Of a DNA stretch of 64,000 bases, positions 7,556 through 16,874 are shown one piece after another. The notes below the pieces were generated by a model, which worked only from the letters and a program-made list of their open reading frames with translations, did not search any database and was not told the DNA's origin. A program made the position numbers and the translations under genes. Position 1 is the stretch's first letter, and every line of letters starts with the position of its first letter. Location: NCBI RefSeq assembly GCF_006094275.1, contig NZ_CP034412.1, positions 2,976,001-3,040,000 on the forward strand, read 5' to 3'. This DNA comes from Glutamicibacter creatinolyticus (GTDB lineage: Bacteria > Actinomycetota > Actinomycetes > Actinomycetales > Micrococcaceae).

Positions 7556-9095
7556 GGCGGGCCGCCACTTCCGCCTGGGCCGCCAGGTAGGCATCCTGGT
7601 TCATCAGCATGCGGGCCGGGATGGGGCCCACCTTGGCGGTCTCCTCCAGGGCACGGGCAATGTGCTCGGGCACCGGATGGTTGCGCTGGCTGGCCAGCGA
7701 GCCGACGATCATGGCAATGGTGGAGGCCAGGATGCCGGTGACCATCGGGTCGATGCCGGTTGAATCCGGCAGTCCGGACAGCTGCCAGCCCACCGATACC
7801 ACGGTGCCGGCAATCATTGAGGAAATCGCGCCCACGGTGTTCGCCTTCTTCCACCACACGGCGCAGACATACGCCGGAACGAAGGCGCTGCCCAGCACCG
7901 TGGTGGAGAAGATGACCACCGCGGCGACCGCCGGCGGGTCGAAGGCGGCGATCACGTAGCCGATCACGGCCAGCAGCAGTACGGTGATGCGCGAAACCCA
8001 CACCATCTGCCCGTCGGTCATCTTGCGGTTGATGAACCGGGCATAGATGTCCTGCCCGGCAATCGTGCCGGCCTGCAGCAGCAGGGCATCGGCGGTGGAC
8101 ATGATCGCCGCCATGATCGCGGCCATCACGATGCCCACCGCGAAGCTGGGCAGCACCGCGTCGGCGACCTCGAAGATCGCGATCTCCGGGTTGGCCAGGT
8201 TCGGCAGCAGCAGCAGCGCGAACATGCCCACCAGGTAGGGGCCGGGGATGAACAGCAGGTTGAAGATCATTGAGTATGCGCCGGCGGTGCGGGCCACCGA
8301 GGGTTTCTTCATGGCCATGTGGCTGACCACCACGTGCGGCCAGCCCATGTAGCCGATGGAGAAGACCAAGAGCGCGCCGAGGATGACGCCCCACTGTCCC
8401 TGGAAGCCGAGGTCCGCACCCCACATGGTCAGCAGGTTCGGATTGATCTGCCCCACGGCCTCGTTGCCGGCGGTGAAGCCGCCGATGGCGATCAAGGTGG
8501 CGATCAGGATCCAGACCATGCCGATGACCATGATGATGGCCTGCACGAAGTCGGTGTAGGCCACCGCCAGGTAGCCGCCGAGGAACGTGTAGAGCACGAT
8601 CACGCCAATGGCGATGGCCAGGGCGAGCGGGAAGGACACCCCGGTCACCATCTCCAGGCCACGCCCGCCGGCAATGAACTGGGCCAGGACATAGAAGAAC
8701 ATGCAGAACAGCGCCACCGGTGCGGCGATCAGCCGGATCCACTTGGATGGGTAGCGGTGTTCCAGGTATTCAATGGAGGTGATCGAGCCCAGGATCTGCG
8801 AGAGCTTGCGCATCCTGCGGCCCAGCACGGACAGGTTCAGGATGCCGCCGCCCAAGTCACCCAGGGCGTACCACATGCCGAAGTAGCCCTGCGTATAGCC
8901 CAGCGAGCCGGCGCCCATGAACATGTAGCCGGACATGGAGGAGCTTTGCAGGCGCAGTGCGGTGACCCCGGGGCCCAGGCTGCGCCCGCCCAGCAGGTAC
9001 CCCTCCGAGTCGGACTGCCCGCGCTTCATCGCCCAGAAGCCGATGCCGGCCATGGCGAGGAAGTAGACAACCAGGAAGGCCAGTTCCAGGCTCAT
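7548..9095 (-). CDS. Sodium:solute symporter (SSS family, PutP/PanF-like)
   Basis: The product is 515 aa with about 13 transmembrane helices, the usual length of SSS proteins. Family features are the first helix followed by GYLLGGRSLGP, SSMSGYMFMGAGSLGY, and the repeat-region helices with YLAVAYTDFVQ. It should couple solute uptake to a sodium gradient; the substrate is unknown. The start ATG 9095 follows GGGAGGGGAG. The frame runs open far upstream, but that part is only the complement of the PucR gene. It is the middle gene of a three-gene operon and overlaps both neighbours by a few bases. The divergent PucR regulator probably controls it. Confidence 0.9.
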   Translation of the reverse strand: MSLELAFLVVYFLAMAGIGFWAMKRGQSDSEGYLLGGRSLGPGVTALRLQSSSMSGYMFMGAGSLGYTQGYFGMWYALGDLGGGILNLSVLGRRMRKLSQILGSITSIEYLEHRYPSKWIRLIAAPVALFCMFFYVLAQFIAGGRGLEMVTGVSFPLALAIAIGVIVLYTFLGGYLAVAYTDFVQAIIMVIGMVWILIATLIAIGGFTAGNEAVGQINPNLLTMWGADLGFQGQWGVILGALLVFSIGYMGWPHVVVSHMAMKKPSVARTAGAYSMIFNLLFIPGPYLVGMFALLLLPNLANPEIAIFEVADAVLPSFAVGIVMAAIMAAIMSTADALLLQAGTIAGQDIYARFINRKMTDGQMVWVSRITVLLLAVIGYVIAAFDPPAVAAVVIFSTTVLGSAFVPAYVCAVWWKKANTVGAISSMIAGTVVSVGWQLSGLPDSTGIDPMVTGILASTIAMIVGSLASQRNHPVPEHIARALEETAKVGPIPARMLMNQDAYLAAQAEVAARHE

Positions 9096-9220
9096 TTCTC
9101 CCCTCCCAGGTCCTCGCGCTTCCAGTTGCGGCTGAGCCACATGAACGTGGCGGTGTAGATGACCCAGAACGCCGGAACGCCCAGGATCACCACGACGGTG
9201 AATGTCGGCAACCCAAACAT
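9092..9220 (-). CDS. Small membrane protein (symporter small accessory protein-like), 42 aa
   Basis: A 42-residue peptide with one long hydrophobic helix (FTVVVILGVPAFWVIYTATF) followed by a basic tail (SRNWKRED). It starts at ATG 9220 behind a consensus GAGGAGG and its TGA overlaps the symporter ATG as ATGA. Small single-helix proteins encoded just before SSS permeases are a known but poorly studied class. The overlap and the strong ribosome site argue that it is translated and coupled to the transporter. It is probably a subunit or assembly factor in the membrane. Confidence 0.82.
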   Translation of the reverse strand: MFGLPTFTVVVILGVPAFWVIYTATFMWLSRNWKREDLGGEK

Positions 9221-9320
9221 CAGCAGTATCCTCCTCGGTACAGCACAACCTGTATGGTGTGAAGGGCATCACAAAATACACTGTGACCGCTAGCTTCGCA
9301 CAGATGGGAAGGAACTGACA
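9221..9320. promoter_or_regulatory. Divergent promoter region between symporter operon and pucR-type regulator
   Basis: This 100-bp spacer must carry both promoters. It contains interrupted GTG/CAC dyads around 9257-9275 that could be a regulator site, but no clean palindrome or unambiguous -35/-10 pair. Confidence 0.5.
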
Positions 9321-10931
9321 GTGACACACGGTGCGGAATTCGCTTCCAGCCGGACACTTTGTCCGGCCGATGGCATGCCGACCGTTGCCCAGGTGCTCCA
9401 GCTTCCACCCGTGCTGACCGGGGATCCCCAGGTGTTCGCGGACCAGCAGAATCTGGCCCGACCCATCCGATGGGCCCACGTTCTGGAGAACATGATGCCG
9501 CGCGACCACCTGCGCGGCGGCGAAATGGTGCTGACCACCGGCATTGGCTGGGGCCCGGCCCCGGATTTCACGCGCTATGTCAGGGACCTGGCCCTGCGCG
9601 ACGTGCCGCTGCTGGTCTTGGAGCTTGGCACCCCGGTCAGCGAGGCACCGCAGGAACTGGTGCAGGCCTGCCGCGAGGCGGGGCTGGCGCTGGTGATCAT
9701 GCACCGAAAGGTCGCGTTCGTGGAGATCACCGGCGCCCTGCACGAATGGTTGTTCTCCGAGCAGACCCGACGCATTGAAGCCGGCGGCACAGTGACCGTG
9801 CTGTTCACCGCCTTGATGCAGCGCGGCGCCCCGACCGATAGCATCCTGTCCACCTGCGCCCAGCTGCTGGGAACACCGGTGATCTTGGAGGATCAGGGGT
9901 ACCATGTCCTGCGCTACGCCCCGAGTTCCACGGCGCCGCAGCAGATATTCGAGTCCTGGCAGGAGCATTCGGGCCGGGAACACCGTGCCGGAAACCCGGG
10001 ACGGCATGCGGTGCCGGTGACCCTGCACGGCAAGCATTTCGGTTCCCTGATCTGCTCGCTTCAGGCCCAGCATCCCGCCGGAGTGCACCATGTGCTGACC
10101 ATGGCGGCCGTGGCCATCGGCGTGGACCTGCTGCAGCGTCCCGGGTCCGCGCGCTGGGAACTGGGCACCGGACAGCAGCTGCTGGATGACCTGCTGGTGC
10201 ACAAGAAGGTCTCCGCCACCGAACTTGTCCCCCGCTTTGAAGCCTCCGGCCTGCCAATTCGCGGCAGGATCCTGCATGGTTTCGCCGTAGCCCTCACTCC
10301 ACAGGCGGATCCGGGGCTCGCGGCCGAAAGCCTGCGGGAGGCCTTCGCGCCGCATCAGGCCACGGTGGCCCATCAGGTGGTCAACGGGCGTTCACTGCTC
10401 TTCGGCTTGCTGTCGCTGCAGGAGCAGGCCGTGCCTTTCGCGCAGGAAGCCTTCGAACCTGGCGAACAGCTGCGGGGGCCGCTGTATCTGGGCCCCGGCT
10501 GCCATGAACTGCAGGCAGCGGCCGATTCTCTGCGCCAGGCGCGGGCCGGTTTCGAACTGCATCTGGGAGCGGACGGCGGCAACGTGGTGCACACGGCCGC
10601 CGAACCATTGGCCCTGCTCGCCCACGAGCTGCGCCATGAACCGTCCCTGCAGCGCCTGCCCCGGCAGGTGCTGGCTCCAGTCCTCGACCTGCCGCAGGCG
10701 CAGCGCGCGGAATTCCTGCGGATCCTTGAAGCCTGCGTGGCTCATCCGGCGAACCGGTCACTGGCCGCCAGGCACAGCCTGTTCTCCCGCTCGGTGTTCT
10801 ACCAGCGCCTGTCACGGCTGGAGGAGCTGCTGGGCATCAGCCTTGATGACCCGAGGCTGCTGACGGTGCTCTCCCTGGCGTTGGCGGTGCACGGGCAGAG
10901 CCAGCGATCCGGTATGCCACCACACCCTTAA
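9321..10931 (+). CDS. PucR-family transcriptional regulator
   Basis: The product is 536 aa. The N-terminal PucR domain (about residues 20-140, PTVAQVLQLPPVLTGDPQVF... and GGEMVLTTGIGW) is followed by a central GGDEF-like region. A C-terminal PucR helix-turn-helix (about residues 460-525, NRSLAARHSLFSRSVFYQRL) completes it. PucR proteins respond to purine-degradation or amine metabolites. The GTG start 9321 follows GAAGGAAC. Divergence from the SSS operon makes that operon the likely target. The stop overlaps the stop of the convergent ftsW gene inside the palindrome TTAA. Confidence 0.88.
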   Translation: MTHGAEFASSRTLCPADGMPTVAQVLQLPPVLTGDPQVFADQQNLARPIRWAHVLENMMPRDHLRGGEMVLTTGIGWGPAPDFTRYVRDLALRDVPLLVLELGTPVSEAPQELVQACREAGLALVIMHRKVAFVEITGALHEWLFSEQTRRIEAGGTVTVLFTALMQRGAPTDSILSTCAQLLGTPVILEDQGYHVLRYAPSSTAPQQIFESWQEHSGREHRAGNPGRHAVPVTLHGKHFGSLICSLQAQHPAGVHHVLTMAAVAIGVDLLQRPGSARWELGTGQQLLDDLLVHKKVSATELVPRFEASGLPIRGRILHGFAVALTPQADPGLAAESLREAFAPHQATVAHQVVNGRSLLFGLLSLQEQAVPFAQEAFEPGEQLRGPLYLGPGCHELQAAADSLRQARAGFELHLGADGGNVVHTAAEPLALLAHELRHEPSLQRLPRQVLAPVLDLPQAQRAEFLRILEACVAHPANRSLAARHSLFSRSVFYQRLSRLEELLGISLDDPRLLTVLSLALAVHGQSQRSGMPPHP

Positions 10932-12097
10932 GCCGCACCTGTTTCCTTGGACACCTGGAGTTGCGGGTCCGGCTGGCGGCCGTTGTCCCGGGCCACCGCC
11001 AACATCACCCCGATCGCCGCGAGGGAGGTGGCCAGGGAGGACCCACCAAACGAAATGAAGGTGAGCGGCACCCCGGTGACCGGGACCAGCCCGGCCACCA
11101 TGGCGATATTCAGCACCGCCTGGGCGATCAGCCATATCAAGGTGACCGTACAGAAGCAGCGGGCAAAGACGGAGGTTGAACGCTGCGCAATCCGGTGGAT
11201 GGACACGGCCAGGAAGGCGAAGATCAGCAAGAAGAACAGCGAACCGATCAGCCCCATCTCCTCGCCGATGACGGCGAAAATGAAGTCGGTGTGGGCTTCT
11301 GGGATCCAGTGCCATTTCTGCCGGCTCTGTCCCATGCCCACGCCCCACAGCCCACCGGAGGCCAATGCGTACTGGCCCTGTAGGTTCTGGTGGCACAGAT
11401 CCATCCCGTCATCGCAGGCCCGGTTCGCCCAACTCATCAGGCGCACCATGCGGTTCGGGCTGATCAGCGCCGCAATGATCACCACAACGCTGACCCCGCC
11501 GAGTACCACCAGCAGTTTGCGCAGCTCCACCCCGGCAATGAAGAGCGTGGCCAGGGTGATCAGCATCAGCACGGCGGCGGTGCCCAAGTCCTCCTCCAGC
11601 AACACCAGGGCGATAAACAGCCCATTGCCGAGCAGATAAGGGATGGCCAGGTGCTTCCAGTCGTGCAGCAGCCTCCGCTTGGCATCCACAATATGGGCGG
11701 ACCACAGCACGCTGGTGAACTTGGCCAGCTCCGAGGGCTGGAAGGTCACCGGCCCCAAACCCAGCCAGCGCCGCGCCCCGTTGACCTCCACCCCCAGCGG
11801 TGTCAGCACCAGCACCAGAAGCACCAGGGTCAGCAGGAAGGCCGGCCAGCTCAGCTTGCGCAGCACCCGAACCGGGAAGCGCGACAACACGAGCATGGCC
11901 GCAACCCCCAAGCCCGCGGCCACCGCCTGTGTGGTCAGCAGGCGGTATGGCGAGGACCGGGTGCTCACCCCGGACGCGGATAGCACCATGACCAGGCCCA
12001 TGACCGTGAGCAGCAAGGTCATCCCGATGATGATTTGGGCATCGTGGCGGCTGGCCCGTGAGATCCGGGCCGGGGAAGCGGCGGCCTGCCTACTCAT
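10928..12097 (-). CDS. ftsW: FtsW/RodA/SpoVE-family peptidoglycan glycosyltransferase
   Basis: The product is 389 aa with about 10 membrane helices, a SEDS protein that polymerises lipid II into glycan strands with a partner class B PBP. Family hallmarks are GARRWLGLGPVTFQPSELAK and the loop PEAHTDFIFAVIGEE, which carries the Asp considered catalytic, plus GVPLTFISFGGSS near the C-terminus. The start ATG 12097 follows GAAGAGG; an extension to 12217 is unsupported. It lies alone, outside a dcw cluster and without a PBP neighbour, so it may be an extra paralogue rather than the main division ftsW. Confidence 0.88.
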   Translation of the reverse strand: MSRQAAASPARISRASRHDAQIIIGMTLLLTVMGLVMVLSASGVSTRSSPYRLLTTQAVAAGLGVAAMLVLSRFPVRVLRKLSWPAFLLTLVLLVLVLTPLGVEVNGARRWLGLGPVTFQPSELAKFTSVLWSAHIVDAKRRLLHDWKHLAIPYLLGNGLFIALVLLEEDLGTAAVLMLITLATLFIAGVELRKLLVVLGGVSVVVIIAALISPNRMVRLMSWANRACDDGMDLCHQNLQGQYALASGGLWGVGMGQSRQKWHWIPEAHTDFIFAVIGEEMGLIGSLFFLLIFAFLAVSIHRIAQRSTSVFARCFCTVTLIWLIAQAVLNIAMVAGLVPVTGVPLTFISFGGSSLATSLAAIGVMLAVARDNGRQPDPQLQVSKETGAA

Positions 12098-12391
12098 TGG
12101 CGCACCTCTTCCCGGGCACGGTGCCAGCGGCTCGCTCTGCCGCTCAGAGGGATCTTCGGGACACTGCCAAACACTGCCGCAACCAGCCGCCAAGGTGAAG
12201 TACGCATAACCATTCATCCTACTGAGCCACGGGTTAAGCCACTAATAGCCCCGACGGTATGACGCATGCACTTCCCACATAGATCAGAAAATTATCCACG
12301 CGGACCAGGCGCTCAGGACCGGGCAGCGTTCGGCGCCTGCATGATACGGTGAGGCCTTGCTCGCCCCCACTGCCTTGTAGAGGTGCCATCC

Positions 12392-13333
12392 TTGACCCCC
12401 GACCATGAGCCGCTGCTGCTCCCGCCCGGACCGTTGACGGGCCCACGCCTGTCCTCCGGCATCACCATCGCCCAGCTGGATGCGATGATCGCGGTCGTGG
12501 ATTACGGCTCATTCACCGCGGCGGCCGACATACTGGGCATCTCCCAGCCTTCGTTGTCCCGTCGAATCCGTGCGCTGGAGGATGTCCTGGGGATGGCGGT
12601 GTTCATTGCATCGGGCCGGAACATGGTGCTCACCGAACTGGGCCGGGACCTGGTGCCGGCCGGGCGGCGGATTCTTGCGGAGATCGCCTCGATTGACTCC
12701 ACCATCCACGCCCACCGCAACCTTCTGGCCGGAACACTCAAGGTGGCCGGGCTGCCCTCGCTGATCTCCACGGTGTTGCCGCCCTACCTGGGCCGCTTCC
12801 ACCATCAGTTCCCCGAGGTGCGGGTGGAAACCTTCACGGTTGAGGATTCGGAGGAGCTGGCCGAGGCCGTGCGGCTTGGCCGGGCCGATTTGGGGTTTGG
12901 GGTCAATGAAACCGTCCCGGAGCAGCTGGCTGCCCTGCCGCTGAAGGACCAGAATTTCGCCGCCGTGCTGCCCGAGGCGGCGACCAACGGTTCTGCCGAC
13001 GTCCTTGACGTGGCGGACCTGCACGGACGCACCCTGGTGACCCTGCCAGAAGGCACCTCCATCCGCGCGGTGACCGAAGGCGTCTATGCCGACTACGGCG
13101 TACAACCGGAACAGGTCATCACCACCACTCAACGTGACGCGCTGGTTCAGCTGAGCATCGCGGCCGGCGGCATCACGATTGTGCCCGAGGTGTTGGCTCA
13201 TTCCGCCTCCTTCCTGGGCGGCCGGGTGGCCCGGCTGCGGACCCCGGCCCGGCGGTCCATCAGCGTGGTCTACCGCGATGAGCGCCACCACGGCCCTGCG
13301 CTGACGAATTTCCTGCAGCTGCTGCGGGACTGA
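12392..13333 (+). CDS. LysR-family transcriptional regulator
   Basis: The product is about 313 aa. The N-terminal winged HTH reads FTAAADILGISQPSLSRRIRALEDVLG. A periplasmic-binding-like effector domain follows, with LKVAGLPSLISTVLPPYL at its start. The start is ambiguous: TTG 12392 lies 6 nt after GAGGTG, while GTG 12383 lies inside that ribosome site. The gene is not next to an obvious target; it is divergent from ftsW and precedes the LCP gene on the same strand. Confidence 0.88.
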   Translation: MTPDHEPLLLPPGPLTGPRLSSGITIAQLDAMIAVVDYGSFTAAADILGISQPSLSRRIRALEDVLGMAVFIASGRNMVLTELGRDLVPAGRRILAEIASIDSTIHAHRNLLAGTLKVAGLPSLISTVLPPYLGRFHHQFPEVRVETFTVEDSEELAEAVRLGRADLGFGVNETVPEQLAALPLKDQNFAAVLPEAATNGSADVLDVADLHGRTLVTLPEGTSIRAVTEGVYADYGVQPEQVITTTQRDALVQLSIAAGGITIVPEVLAHSASFLGGRVARLRTPARRSISVVYRDERHHGPALTNFLQLLRD

Positions 13334-13511
13334 CTGCTTGTTTCCGGCGTTGATCTGCTCCCCGCGACACTCTGGATGGGATGGGTTTTCCACTCATGCG
13401 CGCCACGCATGGAAGCTGCCCCTCCGGCTATTGGTGCCGCCCCGTCCACCCGTGATGCCATGGAAATTCTGACTTTGACCAGAGGTGTGTGGACGGAAGG
13501 ACCCGGCGAGC

Positions 13512-14933
13512 GTGAACAACCCGCAAGGCATGAAGCGCGGAAGAGCAGCAGAAGGACGGAACCGGGTTCACGCTCCGCGCCGGCGGCGCGCGTTGATCAG
13601 CATCATTGTTGCGGTGCTGTTCTGCGGCCTGGTCGGCACCACCGCGATGGCGGTGCTGCACCTGCAGCGCAACATCACCACCGCTCCCCTGGGGTCCCGC
13701 TTCCCGGCCGAGGACCCTGTTCCGGACGGTGAGCGCAATATCCTGCTGCTCGGGTCCGATGCCCGCGACGAGTCCTCCACGGCCTACGGCTCTGATCACG
13801 GGTCGCGGCGCAGTGACGCCATGGTGCTGGTACATTTCGCGGCCGAGAACGAGCGCATCGATGCGGTGCAGCTGCCGCGCGACACGCTCATGCAGTTGCC
13901 GGCCTGTGAGGATCACGGGCACGGGGCCTATCCGGGCGGCTATGGGATGATCAACTCGGCGTTGAACTATGGCCCGGCCTGTTCGGTGACCGCGGTCGAA
14001 GAGCTCAGCGGGGTCAGGATCGATAACTTCATCGAGCTGGATTTCGAGGGATTCATTACCGTCGTTGACGCCTTGGATGGCCTGCCGGTGTGCCTGCCCG
14101 AGGCGCTGAAGGACCCGAAGGCGAAGCTGGATCTTCCCGCAGGCCAGCAGACCGTCAACGGCAAAGATGCGCTGGCCCTGGCCCGGACCCGCCACGCCGT
14201 CGGGGATGGCAGCGATATCGCCCGCATGGATCACCAGCAGATGGTCATGTCCGCCATCGTGCAGCATGTGACCAGCCGGGAGGTGCTCACGCGCCCCGAC
14301 CGGCTGTACTCCTTCCTGGATGCCGCCACTTCCGCGATGACCGTAGATCCCGGCCTGGAATCACTGAGCAGTCTGGTTTCCCTGGCCCGGCAGCTGGCCG
14401 ACGTTCCCACCTCGCAGATCTCGTTCTTGACCATGCCGTGGAGCCCGGCACCGCAGAACCCGAACCGGGTTGTCCCTTCCGCTGAAGCCCAGACGGTTTT
14501 TGCGTCGCTGCGCGCTGACCGTCCACTGTCCGGCGAGGAGAAGAACGCAAAGAAGCAGAAAACCAAGCCGGCGCGGTCGGCGCCGGTGAGGATCACGAAC
14601 GGTGCCGGGCTCAGTGGGCTGGCCGCAGAGTATTCCGCCGAGGTCAGCGCCCTGGGCCACACCGTCAGTGGGATCGACACCGCACGGCAGCTGCAGGCGT
14701 CCACGGTCCTGCTGGTTGACGGCAGCGACGCGGCCTTGGTGACGGCGAAGACCCTGGCCAGTGACCTGCATCTGGACCTCACGCCCCAGGTGGGCGCGGC
14801 AGCAGGAGTGCAGCTGGTCCTGGGCCAGGACATTGACCAACTGGATCAAAAGACCGCCGCACCGCAGAGGACCCCCGAAGCAAAGGAAGGGCCCACCCCA
14901 CGCTCGGCCGACGCCGGATTGTGTTCCGGTTAG
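13512..14933 (+). CDS. LytR-CpsA-Psr (LCP) family cell-wall glycopolymer ligase
   Basis: The product is 473 aa. A basic cytoplasmic N-terminus and one membrane helix (about residues 27-48) precede the LCP catalytic domain with NILLLGSDAR, RRSDAMVLVH, LPRDTLMQLP and GGYGMINSALNYG. A C-terminal LytR_C domain starts near RITNGAGLSGLA. LCP enzymes attach wall polymers such as arabinogalactan or teichoic acid to peptidoglycan outside the membrane. The usual RQQ after the second Arg motif reads HQQ here. GTG 13512 is chosen for the GGAAGGA site 10 nt upstream; GTG 13485 is in frame but lacks one. Confidence 0.9.
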   Translation: MNNPQGMKRGRAAEGRNRVHAPRRRRALISIIVAVLFCGLVGTTAMAVLHLQRNITTAPLGSRFPAEDPVPDGERNILLLGSDARDESSTAYGSDHGSRRSDAMVLVHFAAENERIDAVQLPRDTLMQLPACEDHGHGAYPGGYGMINSALNYGPACSVTAVEELSGVRIDNFIELDFEGFITVVDALDGLPVCLPEALKDPKAKLDLPAGQQTVNGKDALALARTRHAVGDGSDIARMDHQQMVMSAIVQHVTSREVLTRPDRLYSFLDAATSAMTVDPGLESLSSLVSLARQLADVPTSQISFLTMPWSPAPQNPNRVVPSAEAQTVFASLRADRPLSGEEKNAKKQKTKPARSAPVRITNGAGLSGLAAEYSAEVSALGHTVSGIDTARQLQASTVLLVDGSDAALVTAKTLASDLHLDLTPQVGAAAGVQLVLGQDIDQLDQKTAAPQRTPEAKEGPTPRSADAGLCSG

Positions 14934-15380
14934 CAGGTCAATGACCACCGGTGGTAGGCACCCCGAGAGGCAGGAATAGCAGGGTTTCGGGGTTTGCGGA
15001 AGGCTTCACGCAGTGAGAATAACCCGGTCCAGAATCGACCCGTAGACAAGATGCGGTGGGTACTGTGGGCAGTACAGGGATACCCGGGATCTGACGTTCC
15101 GGGAAGGTTGAAAGTCCCTGTTGCCCGAAGTAGGTGCCATGGTGAAGTTCATCCGCATTCGCCGCGATGTGCGGCGGCCATGCCGTCATGGGTCCCCGGC
15201 CGCAGTACGGCTGCTTGGCATGCGACAGGGCACCAGCAGCAGGCACGCTCGCGCCTCTGACCCTTGGGCCGTCTGGCAAGGGTTTCCCGACGCTGCCGCT
15301 TCCCCTTCCAGCACGCTGTGCCACCTCACCGTCCACCACCGGGCATCCCGCCATCCATCAGCATCAAGGGAGTAGTACAT
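14934..15380. other. 447-bp intergenic region, no gene seen
   Basis: No plausible gene on either strand. A perfect short inverted repeat GTACTG-tggg-CAGTAC at 15060-15075 may be an operator for the downstream SDR gene, or just a hairpin. A weak CCCCGA/TCGGGG stem near 14961-14992 could end the LCP transcript. Confidence 0.5.
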
Positions 15381-16124
15381 ATGCAGTTCAGCAACCAAGT
15401 AGCCCTCGTCACCGCAGCCGGTGCAGGCATCGGCCGCGCCATCGCGCTGCGCCTGGCCAAGGACGGGGCCGCCGTCCTGGTTTCAGATGTCAATGACGCG
15501 GCCGGCGCAGAAACCGTGGAACTGATCGAGAACGCCGGGGGACGTGCCTCCTACCTGCACGCGGACGTCTCAGTTCCCGAGGAGGTCAATGCGCTGGTTC
15601 CCCGCGCCCTGGAGGTCTTTGGCCGTTTGGACATGGCGGTGAACAACGCCGGGGTGGGTGCCATGCCCAAACCCATTCAGGATGTCACCACCGCTGACTG
15701 GGAGCGTTCCATCAACATCACCCTGACCGGCACGTTCCTGGCCATGCAAAGCCAGATCCGGCACTTTACCGAACAGGGGCAGGGTTCCATTGTGAACATC
15801 GCTTCCCTGGCGGGAATTAGCGCTACCCCGCAGCTGACCCCATATGGTGCGGCGAAGCACGGGGTCGTTTCCCTGACCCGCAGTGCCGCGAAGGAAAACG
15901 CTGAAGCGGGCATCCGCGTCAATGCGGTGGCCCCCGGCGCCATTGAAACCGCGGCTCTGGCATCCCTGCCGGAGGAGGCGAAGGCCGGATATGCGGCAGA
16001 GATTCCCATGAAGCGGCTGGGTCAGCCAGAGGACATCGCCAGCGCCACCGCGTTCCTGCTTTCCCCGGAAGCCAACTTCATCACCGGTGTGGTGCTGCGC
16101 GTGGACGGCGGCACCGAAGCCTAA
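15381..16124 (+). CDS. Short-chain dehydrogenase/reductase (SDR)
   Basis: The product is 247 aa, a classical SDR. The cofactor motif TAAGAGIGRAIA, the NNAG motif, the catalytic Ser in IASLAG and the YGAAKHG (Tyr-x-x-x-Lys) motif are all present. The C-terminal part with VDGGTEA fits 3-oxoacyl-reductase or glucose-dehydrogenase-like members. Substrate is unknown. ATG 15381 follows AAGGGAG; the longer upstream frame is not supported. Confidence 0.9.
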   Translation: MQFSNQVALVTAAGAGIGRAIALRLAKDGAAVLVSDVNDAAGAETVELIENAGGRASYLHADVSVPEEVNALVPRALEVFGRLDMAVNNAGVGAMPKPIQDVTTADWERSINITLTGTFLAMQSQIRHFTEQGQGSIVNIASLAGISATPQLTPYGAAKHGVVSLTRSAAKENAEAGIRVNAVAPGAIETAALASLPEEAKAGYAAEIPMKRLGQPEDIASATAFLLSPEANFITGVVLRVDGGTEA

Positions 16125-16228
16125 ACCCGGCAGCAGCTGCCAAGCATGGCGCCTGGTGAAAGCAACGGCGGACGGCAGGAAGGATCTTCCCGTCGCCCGT
16201 CGTTGTCTTGGTTATGCCTGCTGGGCGG

Positions 16229-16612
16229 TCAAGCGTCCGCGTTGACCACGAGCCGCCCGGACTTCGCCATCCACCGCTCAAAAGGCAGGGTCAGGAACGG
16301 TAGGGTGGAGGCCGCCGTGCCAACAACCAGCACCCAGATCTTCCAGCGGAACGTCACCGCAGTCACCACCGCAGCAGCCAGATAGCACAGCCAGGTCACG
16401 CCGTGCGCCCATCCGAAGATCGTCACGCCAATGCCGTTGCCGTTGATCAGGTACTTAAAGGCCATGCCGGTCAGCATCCCCACCCATGTGAAGCACTCGA
16501 CAATCGAAACCACCTGGAAGAACCGGCGGATCGCCGTTTGCCAGGCAGCCGTTCCCAACGGCCGCTTTTGTTCGGCGGCAACAGGGTGGGTCGACGACTC
16601 AATGACGGACAC
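16229..16612 (-). CDS. DUF3817 integral membrane protein
   Basis: The product is 127 aa with three hydrophobic segments. The pattern FFQVVSIVECFTWVGML, YLINGNG and FGWAHGVTWLCYL matches DUF3817 membrane proteins, common in actinobacteria and of unknown role. GTG 16612 is preferred because AGGAG lies 5 nt upstream; ATG 16669 lacks a site. It is convergent with the SDR gene. Confidence 0.82.
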   Translation of the reverse strand: MSVIESSTHPVAAEQKRPLGTAAWQTAIRRFFQVVSIVECFTWVGMLTGMAFKYLINGNGIGVTIFGWAHGVTWLCYLAAAVVTAVTFRWKIWVLVVGTAASTLPFLTLPFERWMAKSGRLVVNADA

Positions 16613-16874
16613 GGCGGCTCCTGCATTCAATGATTCAAAAATGGCAATCCCACCCACCCTATCCGTCACCCCAAACCAATACTTGACTTCGTAAGCAACA
16701 CCACTGGAGCGTCTTAAAAAGCGGATCTGCGTGCAAGTGCGAAATGTTTACTGGTTCATCAACCCTTGCCCGGCATCACCGGAAACCTTTTTCTTCGTCC
16801 AGTTCCACTGCGCATTTGCTCAAAATCCCCGCCAACCACTCGATTCCGGGGAGCCCGAGTGATGGACTAGCGCC

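Noticed and set aside
7548-10373. 941-residue frame suggesting a fusion of a large protein to the symporter
   Set aside because: The extra N-terminal part is the complement of the PucR gene. The symporter has its own ATG and ribosome site at 9095.
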